From Omnitrophica bacterium RIFCSPLOWO2_01_FULL_45_10b (GTDB taxonomy: Bacteria > Omnitrophota > Omnitrophia > Omnitrophales > Danuiimicrobiaceae): 19,722 bases of DNA. Each line of letters starts with the position of its first letter. The first letter of the stretch is position 1. The notes under the pieces were generated by a model, which was not told the DNA's origin, searched no databases, and was given only the letters and a program-made list of their open reading frames with translations. The stretch spans positions 1-19,722 of the forward strand of contig MHFM01000054.1 of the NCBI GenBank assembly GCA_001804205.1, given 5' to 3'. Of this stretch, positions 7,451-14,299 are shown piece after piece. The translations under genes were made by a program, and so were the position numbers.

Positions 7451-8602
7451 ATGATCCGATATTGTACTCGTTGCGTAATGCCAGAAACAAAACCCGATCT
7501 TCATATCGACCCGGAAGGAGTCTGCAACGCTTGTCGTAGTTTTGAGAAGCGTCAGAATATTGATTGGGAGCAAAGGAGGAGAAAATTAAACGAAATTTTA
7601 GATCGATATCGGAGCAAAGAGGGAAAGCATTGGGATTGCGTGGTACCTATAAGCGGGGGGAAAGATAGCACTTATCAGGTGTTGCGCATGCTAGAAATGG
7701 GCATGTCCCCGCTGTGTGTTAATGCCCATATTTGGGAATCTACGGATGTTGGACGCAGGAATGTGGACACTATAAAAGAATTGGGAGCTGATATGATTGA
7801 GCTTTCTCCCAATCCTGTTGTGCGCAGAAAATTGAACCGCATTGGTCTTACCCAAGTAGGAGATATCTCCTGGCCTGAACACGTCGGAATTTTCACCATT
7901 CCTGTGGTGGCGGCGACCCGCTATAAAATTCCTTTGATCATTTGGGGCGAAAACTCTCAAGATGAATATGGTGGGCCCGCAGGAGCCGCTGAAAACAATG
8001 TTTTAGACCGGCGGTGGCTCGAAGAATTTGGCGGTCTGCTGGGCCTTCGGGTTTCTGATTTGGTGGGAATGGAGGGGCTCCTGGACAAGGACCTCATTCC
8101 CTATCGTTATCCATCAGACCGGGAGCTTGCCGAAGCGGGGATTACCGGACTTTTTCTGGGATATTACCTTCCTTGGGATGGTTTGAGCAATGCATTGATC
8201 GCGCAGGTTTACGGCTTTGAATCTTATCCTAAAAATATCGAAGGTACGATGGTCGGATATGAAAATTTGGATAATTACTATGTAGGACTTCATGACTACT
8301 TCAAGTTTTTAAAATATGGCTTTTCCCGTGCTACGGATCAGGTTTGCCTTCATATCAGGCGCGGAAGGATAACCCGCGAGGATGCTATTAAAATAGTCTT
8401 AAAGCATGATGGGAAATTCCCGTGGACCTATCTTGGCATGCCTATAGAGAAATTGCTTGAGCCCCTCGATTTCAGCCTGACGCAGTTTATTGAAATTTGC
8501 GATCGGTTCACCAATCGAAAGCTTTTTCTCACAGACAAAGCAGGAAACCTAATCAAGGATAAATACGGCAACCTCACTAAGGTGAACTACGATAATCCAT
8601 GA
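7451..8602 (+). CDS. pseA: N-acetyl sugar amidotransferase (PseA/WbpG/LpsG family)
   Basis: A PP-loop ATP-pyrophosphatase-type enzyme that turns an acetamido group into an acetamidino group on a sugar acid, using ammonia delivered by partner proteins. The N-terminus has paired cysteines (C5, C8, C25, C28; YCTRCVMPETKPD then CNAC), the probable zinc knuckle of this family, and the ATP-binding P-loop SGGKDST (68-74). WGENSQDEYGGPAG (near 165-178) is another family signature. Its 383 residues are normal. It lies directly upstream of hisH- and hisF-like genes, the same trio as in the Pseudomonas O-antigen locus (wbpG-hisH2-hisF2), where it acts on a mannuronic acid derivative. Here the likely substrate is the nonulosonic acid, as for PseA in Campylobacter. 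A strong AGGAG lies five bases before the ATG. Confidence 0.92.
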   Translation: MIRYCTRCVMPETKPDLHIDPEGVCNACRSFEKRQNIDWEQRRRKLNEILDRYRSKEGKHWDCVVPISGGKDSTYQVLRMLEMGMSPLCVNAHIWESTDVGRRNVDTIKELGADMIELSPNPVVRRKLNRIGLTQVGDISWPEHVGIFTIPVVAATRYKIPLIIWGENSQDEYGGPAGAAENNVLDRRWLEEFGGLLGLRVSDLVGMEGLLDKDLIPYRYPSDRELAEAGITGLFLGYYLPWDGLSNALIAQVYGFESYPKNIEGTMVGYENLDNYYVGLHDYFKFLKYGFSRATDQVCLHIRRGRITREDAIKIVLKHDGKFPWTYLGMPIEKLLEPLDFSLTQFIEICDRFTNRKLFLTDKAGNLIKDKYGNLTKVNYDNP

Positions 8603-9213
8603 GTGTCGCAATTGTTGATTATGGAATGGGCAATTTGGGTTCTGTTTATCGCGCCTTTCAAGAATGCGGGGCTGAATCTTTTATCTCCAATAACCCTGTT
8701 AAAATTATGAGCGCAGACCATATTGTTATGCCTGGTGTAGGAGCTTTTTCGGAGGGGATGCGTCGTCTTCAATCCGACGGCCTTGTTGAGCCTCTGCGAA
8801 AGGCCGCTTTAGAGATGCGAACTCCTTTTCTCGGAATTTGTCTGGGAATGCAGCTTCTTGCAGATAAAGGGTATGAGGGCGGAGAAACGGAAGGGCTTAA
8901 ACTGGTGCCGGGCGTAGTCCAACGTTTCATTCCCGATATGCCGAGCACACGAATACCGCATATCGGATGGAATCAAGTCAAGTGGGAGGTTGATTCGCCT
9001 ATCAAAAAAAATTTGCCGGATGAACACGATTTTTATTTTGTCCATAGTTATCACTTTGTAACAAAGGATACAAAGGATATTGTCGCGACAACGCCTTACT
9101 GCGGTCGTTTTGTTTCCGTTGTCGCACATGGCAATGTTTTTGGTACTCAATTTCATCCGGAAAAGAGCTCGAAAGTTGGTTTCCGCGTTATTCGAAACTT
9201 TTTGAGCCTCTAA
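8599..9213 (+). CDS. hisH: HisH-like glutamine amidotransferase subunit (acetamidino module)
   Basis: A class I glutaminase of 204 residues that releases ammonia for its partner synthase. The catalytic triad is complete: Cys81 in GICLGMQLL, His186 and Glu188 in FHPEKS. The N-terminal VDYGMGNLGSV (6-16) and MPGVGAF (44-50) are classic HisH. Context argues against histidine synthesis: the gene sits between the N-acetyl sugar amidotransferase and a HisF variant, and no other his gene is present. The supplied ammonia would pass through the HisF-like barrel for amidination. It starts in an ATGA overlap with the upstream stop. Confidence 0.9.
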   Translation: MSVAIVDYGMGNLGSVYRAFQECGAESFISNNPVKIMSADHIVMPGVGAFSEGMRRLQSDGLVEPLRKAALEMRTPFLGICLGMQLLADKGYEGGETEGLKLVPGVVQRFIPDMPSTRIPHIGWNQVKWEVDSPIKKNLPDEHDFYFVHSYHFVTKDTKDIVATTPYCGRFVSVVAHGNVFGTQFHPEKSSKVGFRVIRNFLSL

Positions 9214-9215
9214 AA

Positions 9216-9974
9216 GTGCTTAAAACTCGCGTTATTCCAACACTGTTGTGGAAGAGCGAAAGCCTTGTGAAAGGAATTGCTTTCAATAGCTGGCGTCGGA
9301 TCGGTACTGTTTTGCCCGCTATCAAGGTTTACAATACACGGGATGTGGATGAACTGATCCTTGTTGATATTGAAGCGACGCGAGAAAAACGTGAACCGGA
9401 TTATGAAAGCATCAAAACTTTTTCCGCCGAGTGTTTTGTCCCATTTTCAGTTGGAGGAGGAATCAGAGAAGTTGATATGATACGTAAGCTTCTATTTGTT
9501 GGCGCTGATAAGGTTTGCATCAACAGCGCGGCTTATGAAAATCCCGACCTTATTGCTCACTCTTCCCGCTATTTTGGTTCGCAATGTATTATATCGAGCA
9601 TTGATGTCCGGAAGATGCCGAACGGAACGTATCAATGTTTTAGCCATTGCGGATCGCGGCCTACAGGATGGAACCCTGCGGCTTGGGCTAAAAAAGTGCA
9701 GCATTTAGGCGCAGGAGAAATTTTATTGACCTCGATTGAGAGAGATGGAACTATGCAAGGATATGATCTCGATCTGTTACGTTGCGTCTCTGCTCAGGTT
9801 GATATTCCCGTTATTGTTTCCGGGGGGGCTGGAAATTATGAACATATGAGAAGTGCTTTGAAAGAAGGCGGGGCTTCGGCCGTCGCCGCAGCAAGTATTT
9901 TTCACTTCACCGAACAGACTCCTTTAGAGGCCAAGCGCTATCTTCAAGAAAAAGGAATACAGATTCGTTTGTGA
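9216..9974 (+). CDS. hisF: HisF-like acetamidino modification protein (HisF2/AglZ type)
   Basis: A TIM-barrel partner of the HisH-like glutaminase, 252 residues, the usual HisF length. The barrel phosphate-binding signatures are clear: SVGGGIR (78-84) and IVSGGAG near the C-terminal half. Aligned without gaps from the N-terminus, canonical HisF has Asp11; here position 11 is Leu (RVIPTLLWKSESLVKG), whereas Asp130 (SIDVRK) is kept. Loss of Asp11, the essential acid in imidazole-glycerol-phosphate synthesis, is what I recall for the O-antigen-type HisF2 proteins, so it is likely an ammonia channel and docking partner for the amidotransferase rather than a cyclase. GTG start, two bases after the hisH stop; GTGA overlap with the next gene. 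Confidence 0.9.
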   Translation: MLKTRVIPTLLWKSESLVKGIAFNSWRRIGTVLPAIKVYNTRDVDELILVDIEATREKREPDYESIKTFSAECFVPFSVGGGIREVDMIRKLLFVGADKVCINSAAYENPDLIAHSSRYFGSQCIISSIDVRKMPNGTYQCFSHCGSRPTGWNPAAWAKKVQHLGAGEILLTSIERDGTMQGYDLDLLRCVSAQVDIPVIVSGGAGNYEHMRSALKEGGASAVAAASIFHFTEQTPLEAKRYLQEKGIQIRL

Positions 9975-10693
9975 CTACAAAAGTTATTTCATCCAAGGAT
10001 ACGCAGAATTTCATACAGGAACCGTCTGCCTATTGTAATCCTCCGATTCTTAAAGATTCCTTCAAAAAATGTTATCAGCTTTTTAAGGAAAAAAATGTTT
10101 CTAGTGTCATTGACATCGGGTGCGCATCGGGAGACTTTCTTTACTATCTTTCAGAAGGAATAAAGGGCCTTGGGGTTGAGGTTTCGCATGTTCTTTATAA
10201 CGAAGCCCGAAGAAGAGTTCGGAAGAAGAACGTCGAATTTTTAAAAACAGATGCCAAAAGTCTTCCCGCAAAATTGAGGTATAGGGATAAAACTTATGAT
10301 GCAGTAACACTTCTTGGAATTTTGCACACATTTTTAGATATTCGACCGCTTTTAAACCCCGTATTAGCACTCAAGCCGAAGCTGATAATTATCCATTCTC
10401 CCTTTAACGAAGGGCCTGTAGATGCCCGCCATTTCCATAGGCTTGCAAATAATCACCGGTCAGCATTTCAATGTGCCTACAGTATTTTTTCCAAAGATAC
10501 TCTTGTGCGATATTTAAAGAAAATGCGAGTGAAACGTTATCAGTTTTTTCCTTTCGAGATGGAAAAGGAGCTTTTGTATAATCCCAGTTATCCGCTACGA
10601 AATTATCATGTCACTCTTTCAAACGGACAACGTTATCTGACAAACGGAATCGGAATTTTATTTAAAGAATATTTTCTGGTTATTGAACTGTAG
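9971..10693 (+). CDS. Class I SAM-dependent methyltransferase
   Basis: A 240-residue protein with a Rossmann-type SAM site: motif I VIDIGCASGDFL (46-57), the acidic end of beta-2 at Glu70 (GVEVS), and the DAVTLLGILHTFLD stretch (about 115-128) for motif IV. The C-terminal half, with a run of aromatic and basic residues, is not recognisable to me. It begins with GTG in a GTGA overlap with hisF and so is co-translated with the acetamidino module. The likeliest role is methylation of the nonulosonic acid, for example of the amidine nitrogen or a hydroxyl, but this is inferred from position only. It does not resemble the associated methylase upstream or the TylF-type gene. Confidence 0.75.
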   Translation: MTTKVISSKDTQNFIQEPSAYCNPPILKDSFKKCYQLFKEKNVSSVIDIGCASGDFLYYLSEGIKGLGVEVSHVLYNEARRRVRKKNVEFLKTDAKSLPAKLRYRDKTYDAVTLLGILHTFLDIRPLLNPVLALKPKLIIIHSPFNEGPVDARHFHRLANNHRSAFQCAYSIFSKDTLVRYLKKMRVKRYQFFPFEMEKELLYNPSYPLRNYHVTLSNGQRYLTNGIGILFKEYFLVIEL

Positions 10694-10954
10694 TACGGTC
10701 ATTGAAAGGCGGTAAGATCTGTGGAATTAGGTAAGGAACTAAGACCAGAAGAAGAACGCTTTGAAGATCTTGGGGTCGTTGATTGCGGGAAGCCGTCCGG
10801 CACGTCCGTCAAAACATGTCGGACGTCAATGTCCTACGTCTTCCAGTCCGCCGCCTTTGCGGTGAACTCCTTATTAAAATCTTTTCCCAGAGTTCCGGCT
10901 TCTTGAAAAAGAACAAACCATGGCGTTCTCCGCTTCAACAGGAAAATAAATAAG
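10694..10954. other. Intergenic gap with weak ORF and inverted repeat
   Basis: A 261-base interruption in an otherwise tight operon. It is GC-richer than its flanks in the middle. A GTG-started frame of 61 codons (10721-10906) runs through it but resembles nothing I know, has low-complexity starts and no clear Shine-Dalgarno sequence; I treat it as probably non-coding. It may be the scar of a lost gene. The next gene has AGGA about ten bases before its ATG. Confidence 0.45.
10802..10826. repeat. Short perfect inverted repeat in the gap
   Basis: ACGTCCG (10802-10808) and CGGACGT (10820-10826) form a perfect seven-base inverted repeat around an 11-base loop. No T-run follows, so it is not a typical terminator. 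It could be a protein-binding site, a recombination scar or chance. Confidence 0.35.
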
Positions 10955-11464
10955 ATGAAAATTGCCTATCTCGGGGGAAAACACGTTGGTATCTTAGGCG
11001 CACTTACAGTGCTTGCGCTGGGGCACAAAATTTCAGGTGTCGTAAGTTACTCAGAGGATTTGACAGGTGTCCTACGCGATTTTGGGTTAACCTGCTATCG
11101 AAGTATTCGTGACAACGCCTTCCAGGATGCTTTAAAGAATTCAGATCTTCTCCTATGCGTTCACGGACGTGAGATTGTACCGTCCTCCATGCTTCAGCTT
11201 CCGCAAAAAGGGGGGATTAACTTGCACCCTTACTTGTACCGGTATCCTGGAGCAAATCCAATCCAACGTGCTCTGCAAGAGAGTAATTTTCGGGCGAGTG
11301 TGGGAGCACACCGAATGACGTCTCAAGTTGATGCTGGTGAGGTTTTGTGCGAAGAATTTACGGAGGCGGAGGGAGCCAATACCGTCGAAGAGGTTTATGC
11401 GAAGCTTTACCCCTTATACATTCAAGTTATCATCCTGACCTTGTCAAAAATCCAGGTTCTTTAA
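10955..11464 (+). CDS. Formyltransferase-fold protein, candidate sugar N-formyltransferase
   Basis: A 169-residue member of the methionyl-tRNA formyltransferase-like fold, which transfers formyl from N10-formyl-tetrahydrofolate to amines. The catalytic trio is in place: Asn89 and His91 in INLHPYLYRYPGANP, and Asp126 in QVDAGEVL, with near-family spacing between Asn and Asp. The start KIAYLGGKHVG looks like a beta-strand of the fold. It lacks the C-terminal OB-type domain of Fmt, so it is not an initiator-tRNA enzyme. It ends exactly where pseI begins. Since no GNAT-like PseH is present, this enzyme may acylate the 4-amino group of the PseC product, which would give a 7-formamido pseudaminic acid. 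That role is inferred. Confidence 0.8.
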   Translation: MKIAYLGGKHVGILGALTVLALGHKISGVVSYSEDLTGVLRDFGLTCYRSIRDNAFQDALKNSDLLLCVHGREIVPSSMLQLPQKGGINLHPYLYRYPGANPIQRALQESNFRASVGAHRMTSQVDAGEVLCEEFTEAEGANTVEEVYAKLYPLYIQVIILTLSKIQVL

Positions 11465-12490
11465 ATGGAAAAGATTGCGCTGAGAAAAAAGTGTTTAATT
11501 GCTGCAGAGATATCTGCAAACCACGGTCAGAATTTGAGTCGTGCACTGACACTAATCCATAAAGCAAAAGAATGCGGTGCGGATGCCGTCAAATTCCAGA
11601 CTTATACCGCAGACACGCTGACGATCAACGCAAATAACAAATATTTCCGCATCAAGCATCCTCAATGGGGTGGGCAAACCCTTTATCAGCTTTATCAAAA
11701 AGCCTATACGCCTTGGAACTGGTTCAAAAAACTAAAAAAGGAGGCAGATACCATCGGTATTGCATTTTTTTCCTCCGCGTTTGACACAACTTCAGTTGAT
11801 TTTCTTGAGGATATAGGTGTTTTTTGCCATAAAATCGCATCATTTGAGCTCGTGGACCTGCCCCTTATTGAATATGCGGCAAAAACGAGGAAACCATTGA
11901 TCATGTCGACAGGCATGGCCACTCTAAAAGAAATCAAAGAGGCCGTATCAGCAGCGAAGCGTGCCGGGAGCCGACAGATCACCCTGCTCAAATGTGTAAG
12001 CAGCTACCCCGCAAGACCTGAAGAAATGAATCTCAAAACGATTCCCGACCTACGGGCCAAAATGAAAGTCTCAGTTGGGCTTTCGGATCACACGCTTGGG
12101 ATTGCCGCATCAGTCACAGCGGTTGCGTTAGGTGCTACCTTTATTGAAAAACATTTTACTCTCTCCAGGAAAATTCATACGCCCGACAGTTTTTTTTCTC
12201 TCGAACCTTCAGAGTTAAGAGAATTAGTACAGAACGTAAGGGTCGCAGAAAAAGCACTCGGGAAACCTTATTACGGCCTCACTCAAGATGAACGAAAATC
12301 TCTCATCTTCCGCCGTTCGCTTTTTGTCGTGCAAAACATTAAGAAAGGCGAGCGGTTTTCCAAAGAGAACATCCGCTCCATTCGCCCGGCTGACGGGCTC
12401 CCGCCTAAATATCTCAAACAGGTCTTGAAGAAAATGAGCTCGGAAAATCTGAAGCTGGGAACACCGCTGCGCTGGAAATATGTTAAGTAA
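11465..12490 (+). CDS. pseI: Pseudaminic acid synthase (PseI, NeuB family)
   Basis: Condenses the PseG product with phosphoenolpyruvate to make the nine-carbon acid. The N-terminal TIM barrel starts with IAAEISANHG (12-21) and AVKFQTYTADT (41-51), standard NeuB-family sequence. IEKHFTLSR (227-235) and PDSFFSLEP (240-248) lie in the active-site region; the PDSxFSLEP form is what I associate with PseI, whereas sialic and legionaminic acid synthases usually have PDHxxSLEP. The C-terminal SAF (antifreeze-like) domain occupies ~282-338. Length 341 is normal. The ATG immediately follows the upstream stop, so translation is probably coupled. Clear proof of a pseudaminic rather than sialic pathway together with PseB, PseC and PseG. 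Confidence 0.93.
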   Translation: MEKIALRKKCLIAAEISANHGQNLSRALTLIHKAKECGADAVKFQTYTADTLTINANNKYFRIKHPQWGGQTLYQLYQKAYTPWNWFKKLKKEADTIGIAFFSSAFDTTSVDFLEDIGVFCHKIASFELVDLPLIEYAAKTRKPLIMSTGMATLKEIKEAVSAAKRAGSRQITLLKCVSSYPARPEEMNLKTIPDLRAKMKVSVGLSDHTLGIAASVTAVALGATFIEKHFTLSRKIHTPDSFFSLEPSELRELVQNVRVAEKALGKPYYGLTQDERKSLIFRRSLFVVQNIKKGERFSKENIRSIRPADGLPPKYLKQVLKKMSSENLKLGTPLRWKYVK

Positions 12491-12544
12491 CACGCCCCCC
12501 TTTAAATCCAACGCTGTTACGTTTTTCGTAAAATCCTAAACTTT

Positions 12545-14299
12545 ATGGAAAATATTTTTATCGCGGAACGCCAAGAAATCCAAACGGCTCCTTCGGGCAC
12601 TGACAAGATCATTTCGGTTTTTTATCAATCCGAGGTTGATTATTTTTACGACTTCTTCGACGCAGAACAATATGAGACTCTGTATTATGATCTGGATGAC
12701 GCCATTGACCGATTTTTACTTGAAAATAAAACCGAAAAAGCGTTTTTATATCGCGACATTTCACTCCTTCAATGCTTCCGTCTGTCACTTTTTTTACACC
12801 TTCTGAATGTTGAAATTTTGCAACGGACATTCCGCTGCCTGGCTACTTCAAGACCCCATGCCTTCTTTCATATTGAGGAACACGGTTTCAACAGTTACGC
12901 ATCTTATTTGAGTCAGATTGTGCCCGGTGCATGTCCTGACCTTTTTTCTCGGGTTGTGACGATACCTGCGCAAACGGCGAAATCTCGGACTTCTCCCTCT
13001 GTCAAAAGTCTGTTTAAGAATCTCTTGTGGCCTTCACGGGTTCATAAGTGGGGAGTCCAAAATCCACAGGTGCTGGTTTACTCTGATTATTACCGGACCT
13101 CTGCGGTGATGAAGCGGCTTGGAATCACGAACTGTGTTTATTACACCTGTTTTCCGGAACCTAAACTCTTTTTCACTTCAGTTCGTGACGGTTTTGCTTA
13201 TGTACAGAATGTTTTTTCAGAATCAAAAAAAACTGCTGGCGAAACATTTGCACCCACAATCGATCGTCCTTTAGTATCCGAGACTGCCTTTAGCAAATTT
13301 CATCATCTTCGCTCCATTGCTGAGGAAGCTCTAAACTCTTTTTTTAAAACTGAGTTGCCCGCTCTTTTATTTCAAATTGACTGCGCACACGAATTGTTCC
13401 CAAAAAAGCCTTCTCTGCAATCAGTACTACTCGACGAAGATTTGTCGCCTCATAAAAATGCTCTTTGCCAGGTTGCGCAAAAGTTTAATAAGAAATGTTA
13501 TGTCGAAGCTCACGGCGCATTGGGCGACAAATATGGTTATTTGCCGCTTACGGCTGATCATATGTTTGTATGGGGGAAAGCTCAAAAAAACAAACTCGTT
13601 CAATGGGGATGTCCTCCCGATCGCCTGATCGTAGCAGGGTGCAGCAAATATGCTGCGTATCAAACCAAAAATGACCGCGCCATCCGTGAACAATTTTGCA
13701 AAACGAACGGTTTCACATCTGAGCGCCGAATCGTTTCTTTTTTCCCATTTCCCAGTCTCGACCCCAGGTTGTTCTCCAATAAAATTCTTCATGATCGTAT
13801 CGAGTCTATTTTAAAGATTTTGGAAACTGAAGATATCCAACTATGCATCAAATTGCATCCGGGAGAAGTCCATAAAGGCTTTTACTATTCCTGGGCTAAA
13901 AAAAATAGCGCAAAGATCAAAATCGCTGTCATTCAAAAAGCAGATCCTTTGCTTTTAGTCAAAGCGTCAGATTTTCTGATTGTCCATGATTCCACAATCG
14001 CTGTGGATGGTTTTGCCATGGGAAAGCCTGTTATTTTCTTTCCTGTTTTTCCTGAACCGATTTATTCTAATAGCAGTGTTTCAGAATTGTATAAGTACGG
14101 CGTTTTTTACTGTCCCAACAACGATGAGGAATTTCGCAAAACCCTCAAAGTGCTTATCAAGAATCCGCAGATCCCAACAATGGAACCCAATTGGAACCGA
14201 ATGCGCCTGGACTGTTTGAATGAGGGCGGACCTTTGCCCGAAGAAATTATGAGCCGACACCTTCTCAGGCAAATTCCATACGAAGAAGTTTCTCGATGA
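12545..14299 (+). CDS. Large GT-B-like putative glycosyltransferase (possible nonulosonate transferase)
   Basis: A 584-residue cytoplasmic protein with no membrane segment. The C-terminal half (about 300-560) resembles GT-B enzymes of the surface-polysaccharide and CDP-glycerol-transferase kind: EAHGALGDKYG with His323, ADHMFVWGK, KLHPGE (436-441) and HDSTIAVDGFAMGKPVIFF starting at His481, typical of a nucleotide-sugar binding half. The N-terminal ~290 residues, rich in aromatic amino acids, I do not recognise. Position between pseI and wzx makes it the natural candidate to transfer the finished CMP-sugar to the lipid-linked glycan, but no CMP-sugar motif proves this. There is no strong Shine-Dalgarno site before the ATG, so the start could be further in. 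It overlaps wzx by ATGA. Confidence 0.6.
   Translation: MENIFIAERQEIQTAPSGTDKIISVFYQSEVDYFYDFFDAEQYETLYYDLDDAIDRFLLENKTEKAFLYRDISLLQCFRLSLFLHLLNVEILQRTFRCLATSRPHAFFHIEEHGFNSYASYLSQIVPGACPDLFSRVVTIPAQTAKSRTSPSVKSLFKNLLWPSRVHKWGVQNPQVLVYSDYYRTSAVMKRLGITNCVYYTCFPEPKLFFTSVRDGFAYVQNVFSESKKTAGETFAPTIDRPLVSETAFSKFHHLRSIAEEALNSFFKTELPALLFQIDCAHELFPKKPSLQSVLLDEDLSPHKNALCQVAQKFNKKCYVEAHGALGDKYGYLPLTADHMFVWGKAQKNKLVQWGCPPDRLIVAGCSKYAAYQTKNDRAIREQFCKTNGFTSERRIVSFFPFPSLDPRLFSNKILHDRIESILKILETEDIQLCIKLHPGEVHKGFYYSWAKKNSAKIKIAVIQKADPLLLVKASDFLIVHDSTIAVDGFAMGKPVIFFPVFPEPIYSNSSVSELYKYGVFYCPNNDEEFRKTLKVLIKNPQIPTMEPNWNRMRLDCLNEGGPLPEEIMSRHLLRQIPYEEVSR

Noticed and set aside
7451..8602. PP-loop protein as a tRNA-modifying or asparagine-synthetase-type enzyme
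   Set aside because: The N-terminal CxxC pairs, the WGENSQDEYGG stretch and the hisH/hisF neighbours match the sugar amidotransferase family.
8599..9974. hisH and hisF as part of histidine biosynthesis
   Set aside because: No other his gene is present, the pair is welded to an N-acetyl sugar amidotransferase, and the HisF-like protein has Leu instead of Asp11.
10721..10906. 61-codon GTG-started ORF
   Set aside because: No recognisable sequence, no good Shine-Dalgarno site; kept only as part of the gap description.
11465..12490. Sialic or legionaminic acid synthase (NeuB/LegI)
   Set aside because: The PDSxFSLEP form of the active-site motif and the PseB/PseC/PseG neighbours fit PseI better.
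13427..13792. Antisense ORF of about 120 codons inside the large putative transferase, and similar antisense ORFs elsewhere
   Set aside because: They lie wholly within strongly supported + strand genes, have no family-like sequence and no ribosome-binding site of note.
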